From assembly GCA_947570515.1 (NCBI GenBank), contig CANOUM010000012.1:1-17497 (forward strand): 17,497 bases of DNA, in the 5' to 3' direction. Made by a program: the position numbers and the translations under genes. Positions 5,198-11,900 of the stretch are shown one piece after another (position 1 is the stretch's first letter; every line of letters begins with the position of its first letter). The DNA is from an uncultured Clostridia bacterium (GTDB taxonomy: Bacteria; Bacillota; Clostridia; Lachnospirales; Bianqueaceae). The notes beneath the pieces were generated by a model. It did no database searches and was not told the origin of the DNA. It worked only from the letters and a program-made list of their open reading frames with translations.

Positions 5198-8100
5198 TTA
5201 GGCTTTATCTGTGATTTTCTCGTGATAGCGCTGTAAGGAATGCACATTGTTACCAACAGATTCCTTAATGGCTTTGATTCCCTGGATCGTAGCCTTGGCA
5301 GCCGCCATGGTCGTCATATAAGGGATGCGGTGCTTGATAGCAGCCTTACGAATGTAGCTGTCATCGGCGCTTCCTTTTTTGCCAAGAGGTGTATTGATGA
5401 TTAGATCGATGCGTCCATTTGTGATTTTATCCAGCACATTCGGACGTCCCTCCTGCAGTTTAGCCACTTTTTGTGCGGGGATGCCGGCTTCTATAATGCG
5501 GTCGTAGGTAGAACCCGTTGCGATAATGGCAAAGCCGAGAGCATGGAAGCCCTGAGCCACCTCAAGAAGTTCCGGTTTATCGCGGTGACTGATACTCAGC
5601 AGCACGGTGCCTGCCAGTGGCAAACGCGTCTGCGTAGCCTCCTGTGCTTTGTAGAAGGCTTTACCCACGTTGGAAGACAGGCCGAGCACTTCGCCGGTAG
5701 AACGCATTTCCGGTCCCAGCACGGGGTCAACTTCTTGAAACATGTTGAAGGGGAATACAGCCTCTTTCACGCCAAAATACGGAATATTCTTTTCTTTCAG
5801 CTCAGGAACCGGAGAGGGGCGCCCCTGCAGCGGAGCTGTCATAATCTCGGTTGCAAGCTGCACCATGTTGATGCCGCACACCTTGGAAACCAGCGGTACG
5901 GTACGGGAAGCACGCGGATTGGCTTCAATCACAAATACCTTGCCATCCTCAATGGCATATTGCATATTCATCAGTCCGACAACATGCAGCTCACGGGCAA
6001 TTTTGCGTGTATATTCTTTAATCGTTTCGATCTGTTCCTGGCTCAGCGACTGCGGAGGCAGAATACAGGACGAGTCGCCGGAGTGAATGCCGGCCAGCTC
6101 AATATGCTCCATCACAGCCGGCACAAACACATTCTCACCGTCGCTGATAGCATCAGCTTCGCATTCTGTTGCATGATGCAGAAAACGATCAATCAAAATC
6201 GGACGGTCAGGGGTCACGCCAACCGCTTCTTTCATATAAAAAGTCAGTGCATTGTCATCATATACGACCTCCATGCCGCGGCCGCCCAGCACAAAGGAGG
6301 GACGCACCATTACAGGATAGCCGATCTGATTAGCAATCTGCAGCGCATCCTCCACCGTAACAGCCATACCGGCTTCCGGCATCGGGATTCCCAGCTTGTC
6401 CATCATGGCACGGAACAGATCGCGATCCTCCGCCATATCAATGGTTTCAGGAGTGGTGCCAAGAATGGTTACGCCATTGGCCTTTAGTGAATTAGCCAGA
6501 TTGAGAGGCGTCTGACCGCCAAACTGCGCAATTACGCCAATCGGATTTTCCTTGCGGTAGATGCTCAGCACATCCTCCAGCGTCAGCGGCTCAAAGTACA
6601 AGTTATCTGAAGTATCATAGTCGGTAGAAACCGACTCTGGAGTACAATTGACGATGATCGTCTCAAAGCCCAGCTTTTTAAGAGCCAGAGCTGCGTGTAC
6701 GCAGCAATAGTCGAATTCAATGCCTTGGCCGATACGGTTGGGGCCGCCGCCTAAAATCATGATTTTGGGCTTGGCTGTGCTGACGGGGCTTTTGTCTTCG
6801 ATATGATAGGTAGAATAGTAGTAAGCGGAGTCTTTGGTACCGCTGACATGGACGCCTTCCCAAGCTTCGGTTACACCGTCATTTTCGCGCTGTGCGCGGA
6901 TGCTGTCCTCGCTGACATTAAGAAGCTGAGCGAGATAACGGTCAGAAAAGCCGTCGAGCTTGGCCTGACGCAGCATGTCGGCAGGAAGCAGAGCGCCGGC
7001 GTGCGCTTTGATCTGCTCTTCTTCTTCTACGAGTTCTTTCATCTGTTCGATGAAATAGTGCTTGATTTTGGTAAGTGCATATAGCTCTTCTACGGTAGCG
7101 CCTTTGCGTAGAGCCTCGTACATGATGAACTGACGTTCACTGGTGGCGTCATGTAGCAAAGCGAGGAGCTCATCTTTATTCATAGTGCCGAGGTTGCCGA
7201 AGCGGGTGATGGCGCCGCCGAGGCCATAGCGCCCGATTTCGAGGCTGCGGATAGCCTTCTGAAAAGCTTCTTTATAAGTTTTGCCGATGCTCATGACTTC
7301 GCCTACGGCGCGCATTTGGGTACCGAGCTTGTCCTGGGAACCTTTGAATTTTTCAAAAGCCCAGCGTGCAAATTTGAGTACAATATAATCACCGTCCGGC
7401 ACATATTTGTCCAGCGTTCCGTATTTGCCACAGGGGATCTCGTCCAGTGTCAGGCCGCAGGCCAGCTTGGCTGATACGAGGGCAATCGGAAAACCGGTGG
7501 CCTTGGAGGCCAGCGCGGAAGAACGGGAGGTACGCGGATTGATTTCGATGACAATGATGCGGTCGCTCACGGGATCGTGTGCAAACTGTACGTTGGTGCC
7601 GCCGATAACCTCGATAGCTTCAACGATCTTGTAAGCTTGCTCCTGCAAACGCTTTTGGACATCCTGTGAAATAGTCAGCATGGGCGCGCTGCAGAATGAA
7701 TCACCGGTATGTACGCCGAGCGGGTCGATATTTTCGATGAAGCAGACGGTGATCATGTTGTTTTTGGCATCACGCACTACTTCGAGCTCCAGCTCTTCCC
7801 AGCCGAGAATGGATTCTTCGACAAGCACCTGACCGACCAGACTTGCCTGCAGGCCGCGGGCGCATACAGTCTGCAGTTCTTCTTTGTTGTAGACAAGACC
7901 GCCGCCGGCGCCGCCCATGGTGTAAGCCGGACGCAGTACTACGGGATATCCCAGCTTATCAGCAATCGATAAAGCTTCGTCAACGGTATAGGCCACTTCG
8001 CTGCGGGCCATTTCGATGCCGAGGCTGTTCATTGTCTTTTTAAATTCGATACGGTCTTCACCGCGTTCAATGGCATCGACCTGTACGCCGATCACTTTGA

Positions 8101-8434
8101 CACCGTATTGATCGAGCACGCCGGCCTTGCTGAGCTCGGAGCACAGATTCAAGCCGGATTGTCCGCCAAGATTGGGGAGCAGCGCGTCAGGGCGCTCTTT
8201 TTCGATAATTTGTGTTAAACGCTCCAGGTTCAAGGGCTCGATGTAGGTGATATCTGCCGTATCCGGATCTGTCATGATGGTGGCAGGATTGGAATTTACA
8301 AGTACGATCTCATATCCCAGACTGCGCAGTGCCTTGCAGGCTTGTGTACCGGAATAGTCAAATTCGCAGGCCTGACCAATGATGATGGGGCCGGAACCGA
8401 TAATGAGTACCTTATGAATGTCTTCTCTTTTCAT
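5198..8434 (-). CDS. carB: Carbamoyl-phosphate synthase large subunit
   Basis: This 1,078-residue protein is the synthetase subunit that makes carbamoyl phosphate from bicarbonate, ammonia (delivered by CarA) and two ATP, for pyrimidine and arginine synthesis. The two homologous halves are clear. The first has KVLIIGSGPIIIGQACEFDY near the N-terminus and an ATP-grasp domain with PVVLRPAYTMGGAGGG and EINPRTSRSSALASKATG. The second begins KIMILGGGPNRIGQGIEFDY about residue 555, with PVMVRPSFVLGGRGMEVVY and EANPRASRTVPLVSKVCG. The last 140 or so residues are the MGS-like allosteric domain (ATGSTYDRI, INTPLGK). Length matches the usual 1,060-1,080. The ATG at 8434 has GGGAGGAAG (8437-8445) just upstream; an upstream extension of 18 codons crosses the leader terminator and is rejected. 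carA is not adjacent. A structured leader upstream suggests attenuation control. Confidence 0.97.
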   Translation of the reverse strand: MKREDIHKVLIIGSGPIIIGQACEFDYSGTQACKALRSLGYEIVLVNSNPATIMTDPDTADITYIEPLNLERLTQIIEKERPDALLPNLGGQSGLNLCSELSKAGVLDQYGVKVIGVQVDAIERGEDRIEFKKTMNSLGIEMARSEVAYTVDEALSIADKLGYPVVLRPAYTMGGAGGGLVYNKEELQTVCARGLQASLVGQVLVEESILGWEELELEVVRDAKNNMITVCFIENIDPLGVHTGDSFCSAPMLTISQDVQKRLQEQAYKIVEAIEVIGGTNVQFAHDPVSDRIIVIEINPRTSRSSALASKATGFPIALVSAKLACGLTLDEIPCGKYGTLDKYVPDGDYIVLKFARWAFEKFKGSQDKLGTQMRAVGEVMSIGKTYKEAFQKAIRSLEIGRYGLGGAITRFGNLGTMNKDELLALLHDATSERQFIMYEALRKGATVEELYALTKIKHYFIEQMKELVEEEEQIKAHAGALLPADMLRQAKLDGFSDRYLAQLLNVSEDSIRAQRENDGVTEAWEGVHVSGTKDSAYYYSTYHIEDKSPVSTAKPKIMILGGGPNRIGQGIEFDYCCVHAALALKKLGFETIIVNCTPESVSTDYDTSDNLYFEPLTLEDVLSIYRKENPIGVIAQFGGQTPLNLANSLKANGVTILGTTPETIDMAEDRDLFRAMMDKLGIPMPEAGMAVTVEDALQIANQIGYPVMVRPSFVLGGRGMEVVYDDNALTFYMKEAVGVTPDRPILIDRFLHHATECEADAISDGENVFVPAVMEHIELAGIHSGDSSCILPPQSLSQEQIETIKEYTRKIARELHVVGLMNMQYAIEDGKVFVIEANPRASRTVPLVSKVCGINMVQLATEIMTAPLQGRPSPVPELKEKNIPYFGVKEAVFPFNMFQEVDPVLGPEMRSTGEVLGLSSNVGKAFYKAQEATQTRLPLAGTVLLSISHRDKPELLEVAQGFHALGFAIIATGSTYDRIIEAGIPAQKVAKLQEGRPNVLDKITNGRIDLIINTPLGKKGSADDSYIRKAAIKHRIPYMTTMAAAKATIQGIKAIKESVGNNVHSLQRYHEKITDKA

Positions 8435-8461
8435 AGCTTCCTCCCTGTATAAAAGCTTATT

Positions 8462-8516
8462 AAAAAGCCGTAACTCCAAGCGGTACATTGGCAGTTGCCG
8501 AAGCTTAGAATTACGG
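8462..8516 (-). terminator. Attenuator terminator in the carB leader
   Basis: On the minus strand CCGTAATTCTAAGC (8516-8503) pairs with GCTTGGAGTTACGG (8481-8468) as a continuous 14-bp stem with two G-U pairs. CTTTTT (8467-8462) follows at once. The element ends 27 nt before the carB ATG and just ahead of its ribosome binding site, so it would end transcription before carB unless prevented. Confidence 0.75.
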
Positions 8517-8549
8517 TTTTCCTATGGGAGCATGCGGACTCCCACTGAA

Positions 8550-8687
8550 TTACCTGCGATATGATACCATAGGAAGCGGCAAAAAACAAGAGAAAATACA
8601 AAAAAAGACTAAAAAAACCAACCAAGATGCGGCGGTACGCACCTCAGCTGGCGAAGCGGTAAATTTTGAAAAAATAAAGAACGGCAT
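8550..8687 (-). CDS. Possible Phe-rich leader peptide of carB (45 codons)
   Basis: An ATG at 8687 opens a 45-codon frame that starts MPFFIFSKF, crosses the U-rich tract as WLVFLVFFCIFSCFLPLP and ends at TAA (8552-8550), 34 nt before the terminator stem. It superficially recalls the Phe-rich leader peptide ahead of the pyrBI attenuator of enteric bacteria. However, no ribosome binding site precedes the ATG, which is itself inside a small hairpin. The Phe codons follow automatically from the U-rich sequence. Translation is therefore unproven. Confidence 0.2.
   Translation of the reverse strand: MPFFIFSKFTASPAEVRTAASWLVFLVFFCIFSCFLPLPMVSYRR
8612..8644 (-). terminator. Possible upstream terminator/pause hairpin in the carB leader
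   Basis: On the minus strand AGGTGCG (8644-8638) pairs with CGCATCT (8631-8625) around a 6-nt loop (one G-U pair). TGGTTGG and seven T residues follow. The T-run begins several bases after the stem, so it may be a pause site or weak terminator. It is mutually exclusive with the two leader helices that use the same bases. Confidence 0.35.
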
Positions 8688-8723
8688 TGCAACAATGCTA
8701 CAACGCCGCAGCTAAGTGAATTT

Positions 8724-8752
8724 ATATTATCATGTGTCAGGCATAGAGTCAA
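8724..8752 (-). promoter_or_regulatory. Promoter of carB
   Basis: TTGACT (8747-8752) and TAATAT (8724-8729) on the minus strand have a 17-nt spacer. Transcription would start near 8717, giving a leader of about 280 nt before carB. Confidence 0.65.
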
Positions 8753-8801
8753 GCAGAAATTATAAAAAGAATATATTTTACAAAAAAGATAGGATTTTTG
8801 G

Positions 8802-8975
8802 TTTAAGTATGAGATTAAGTGTGATATAATGCTGTTAAATAGCGAAATTTTACCTTAAGTTTCTCTAAAAACTAAAAAGTTAATACATGGGCCGGGGATA
8901 TCTACCAGAAATAGTGCACAATGAAATTCTCTTAGATGGGGCAGAACGTTAAACTAGTGAAAACGAGGTAATAAC
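8802..8975 (+). promoter_or_regulatory. Promoter and untranslated leader of the giant surface protein
   Basis: A perfect TATAAT lies at 8825-8830. The matching -35 (TTTAAG, 8802-8807) is poor, so an activator or extended element may be needed. The leader of about 138 nt contains an imperfect hairpin (ATCTA 8900-8904 with TAGAT 8933-8937, AGAA 8907-8910 with TTCT 8927-8930) flanked by GGGG runs. I recognise no riboswitch in it. GAGGT (8965-8969) serves as ribosome binding site. Confidence 0.45.
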
Positions 8976-11900
8976 ATGGATTATTTTAGAAAACCAGACA
9001 GAAACGAGCACTTCGGAAGCCTCAGCAGTCAAAAGCGACGATATAAAATCTGGCGGAGTATGCGGAGTATAATGAGTGTGATGCTCTGCGCAGTGATGCT
9101 CTGCACAAATGGGATGGGTGTACTGGCGGCCGAAATATGTAAAGGAGAGCTCTCTTCTGACTTAAAAGAAAACGAATATAATACGGAGGTTGTCGATCCT
9201 GAGGCAGAGACAGCGGTGCAAATGGAATCGGAGGCTGTCTATAGACTATATTTAACGCATTATTTTCGCTTTACTGCAAATGGGAAAAAGCAGCATATTA
9301 GCGTAGAAGAAAAGATTGAACTGACAGAGGCGGATTTTGAAAACGGCGTATGTGAATTGGATCGATTTGTTTATGCCGCAGAGCAGCTTACGGTAACGGA
9401 AGCAAGGCCGGTGACGATTCAGGATTTTGATGAAGACAGAGAAGGTGGCGCTCGAATTGTGTATGCTGTAGAGGAGGGCTGGCGGATTGTGCCAGCGGGC
9501 GATACACAAAAAGAAGGAATCACACTTCGGGAAGTGTTTAATGGACAGCTTTCTGGATATGAATTTGTACCGGCGGAGGTTGTTCGAATAAAAATGAAAT
9601 ATCAATATTCGAATACCGGTGGTCTGGCGGGGATGAATGTGGTGGATCCGGAAACAATCGAAGTGATACCGGAGAAGCAAAGCGATGGAAGCTATAAGGT
9701 AGAATGGACGCTGCCGACAACTGCGGGATTTCGTATTCTGTTAAATCCGGAACCGTTAAACCGGTACTTAGTGAAGCCGCCAACGGGAAACGAAACAAAG
9801 ACGGAGCTTGAAGCAGCGTTAGAGCGCGGAGATTTTAATGTAGATATTGATCACGGGACGATCTATTATTATCAGGAAGTGGCAGATGAGACGACTCATC
9901 CGGCATATAACAATCAGTATTCAACGGAGTATAATCAGGCATGGAATGAGGCACGTGCGCTTACGACAGATACGTATACTGCCATGGTCATGGGACAGGA
10001 AATACGTGATGCAGAGGGTCCGGGCGCTAATGCATTAGTGAACCCTAAAATGGAAGTGATACTGACAGAAGCGCAGCTGGAAAAAGCACTCGAAAGCGAA
10101 ACAGAATTAAATATCACGGTTTATTACCGTCGTAATGCTACATGGTATCATGTGAATCACTGGGTTCCGGAAGAGCTTACCGGAACTGAAGATCTGGACG
10201 GCTTAGACACGGCAGAGAAAAACGGAAAAACATATTTTTGTTTAAATCAAGAAACGATTCAGGGACGTGTTGGAACTATGACCAAGGCCAGAGCTAAAAC
10301 GGATGGAATATATGAAGAACTGACGCCAACGGCATATTCCCAGAAGCTTATTGAAAATGCGGTCTCGATCGCAGAAGGTGATTCCAAGGGAGCTACTACT
10401 GTAGATATTTATTATGAAGCGGCAGAAGCGTACCGTGTTATTTTTGATACAAACTACACGTATATTCCAAGACAGCAAGTAGAGCTGGGAGCTAATGTTA
10501 ATTTTGGAGGAGTAACGGATCCGAAACGAACAGGGTATACTTTTGATGGGTGGCGGTATTTGAAAAAAAGTGCCGTGCCGGGCCCGGACGGACAATATGC
10601 GGATGCTGATTATGAAAATGTAACGATCGGCGGAGATGGACAGTATATTCTGACGATCAATGAAGAATTGATTTCGAAAGCAAAACTTCAGGATACAGGA
10701 GGCGTGCTGGCGCTTCACTTGTACCCGATTTGGAAACCGGATACGACAGAGGTTAGAGTGATTCTGTGGACGGAGAACTTGACACAAAAAGATGATGTAC
10801 AGGCCATCGCTGAAGGGGGAGATTCAGCGTATTATCATGAAAAATATGCTGATTATGGAAAGGCACCGGTGACCCACAGGCCTATGCTGGGCACGAACGA
10901 TCCTCATTATAGCAATATGGGAAGTTTTATAATAGAAAATCTTCCGACAGATTCTTCTTTGCTGGCCGGCGGCGATAAGAAAGCTTTAGCCGATGAGATT
11001 CAGGCGATGGTTGATGCAAATTTTAAAACGGCCATGGGACAGGCAAATGGAATGGATGTAGATCATTTCTATACACAGTCGGACTTTGAAATTGTGCATG
11101 AGACCGGAGCATCTGTGGATTATAGCACGACGACCGCTGCTGCAGACGGAAGGACGATGATCTATGTGTATTTTACCAGAAATATCTACCAATTACAGTT
11201 CCATTATTATGGAAGCGCCTCACCCCAAGACAATTCATCGGATTATTGTATTGCCAATAAAACCAATGGATATAGCTATGCGGGTGTAGATAAGATTTTT
11301 TATGGTGATGAACTGAATTTTGATTATAAAGATGCTGCATATATTGGATCGACAGCATATCGGAACAGCTGGCTGCGAGCTAATGTGACAGCTGACAAAG
11401 ATATGCCGGTTCCGCGGACAATCACCATTAAAGCCAAATATGGTGCAGATTTGCGTGATGTTTGGCCTGTTGCGCGTGCAGAGGAATGGATCGATACGCA
11501 TAATGATGATGGCCATGGCGAGAGGGCTCAAATGATTTCCTGGGCCGTTACTGACGGTAAGTACCGTACAGATGCAATGACAGCGGGCAACAGCCATTAT
11601 GGTGAACCAACGATCATGGGATCCTATGCGGTTATGGGCTCTGAGATTATTGCGGATGAAGAAAATAAAGATACGGTACATCACCTCATAGCATACTGGG
11701 GCAACAGAGGATTTAGCAGCTATCGGAATAATCACTGTTTTGAGATTCCTGATTTAAATATTGCCTCGGCGGGTGTGCAGAAGATTTCAATTTATAATAA
11801 TTCTGAGGAGTTAAAAAATACCTTATATTTGGTGCCCAGCGACAATGAGGTTTTTCAGAAATACGGCTTTAGTGATCTGATGAAAGTGTCGTATGAAGAC

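Larger units (their letters stand above)
8435..8717 (-). promoter_or_regulatory. carB 5' leader (about 280 nt, attenuator-type, unassigned class)
   Basis: The leader begins with CTTAGCTG (8716-8709), which can pair with CAGCTGAG (8650-8643), extended by GCG/CGC (8706-8704 with 8653-8651). The overlapping TGCGGCG (8710-8704) can instead pair with CGCCGCA (8634-8628). A short hairpin GCATTG-TTG-CAATGC (8698-8684) lies between. A 7-bp hairpin (8644-8638 with 8631-8625) is followed by a strikingly U-rich tract to about 8580. CCTATGG/CCATAGG arms (8573-8567 with 8527-8521) enclose a domain containing GGGAG/CTCCC. The terminator at 8516-8462 follows. Competing helices plus a terminal intrinsic terminator indicate attenuation. 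I could not match it to PyrR-binding, T-box or a riboswitch class. Confidence 0.6.

Noticed and set aside
5471..6487. 338-codon rightward frame opposite carB
   Set aside because: It lies fully antisense to a conserved essential enzyme, has no family resemblance or promoter, and is a codon-bias shadow.
8521..8545. PyrR-binding loop in the carB leader (AGTCC in a GGGAG/CTCCC hairpin)
   Set aside because: The conserved GAGG part of the PyrR loop consensus is missing.
8625..8644. T-box core in the carB leader (AGGTGCGTACCGC resembles AGGGTGGTACCGC)
   Set aside because: The essential TGG that pairs with the tRNA end is TGCG here, and I could not find stem I features or the usual terminator arrangement.
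8837..8975. c-di-GMP or preQ1 riboswitch ahead of the surface protein gene
   Set aside because: CTCTAAAAACTAA recalls the preQ1-I tail, but the matching 5' stem and loop are absent. No c-di-GMP core motif is seen.
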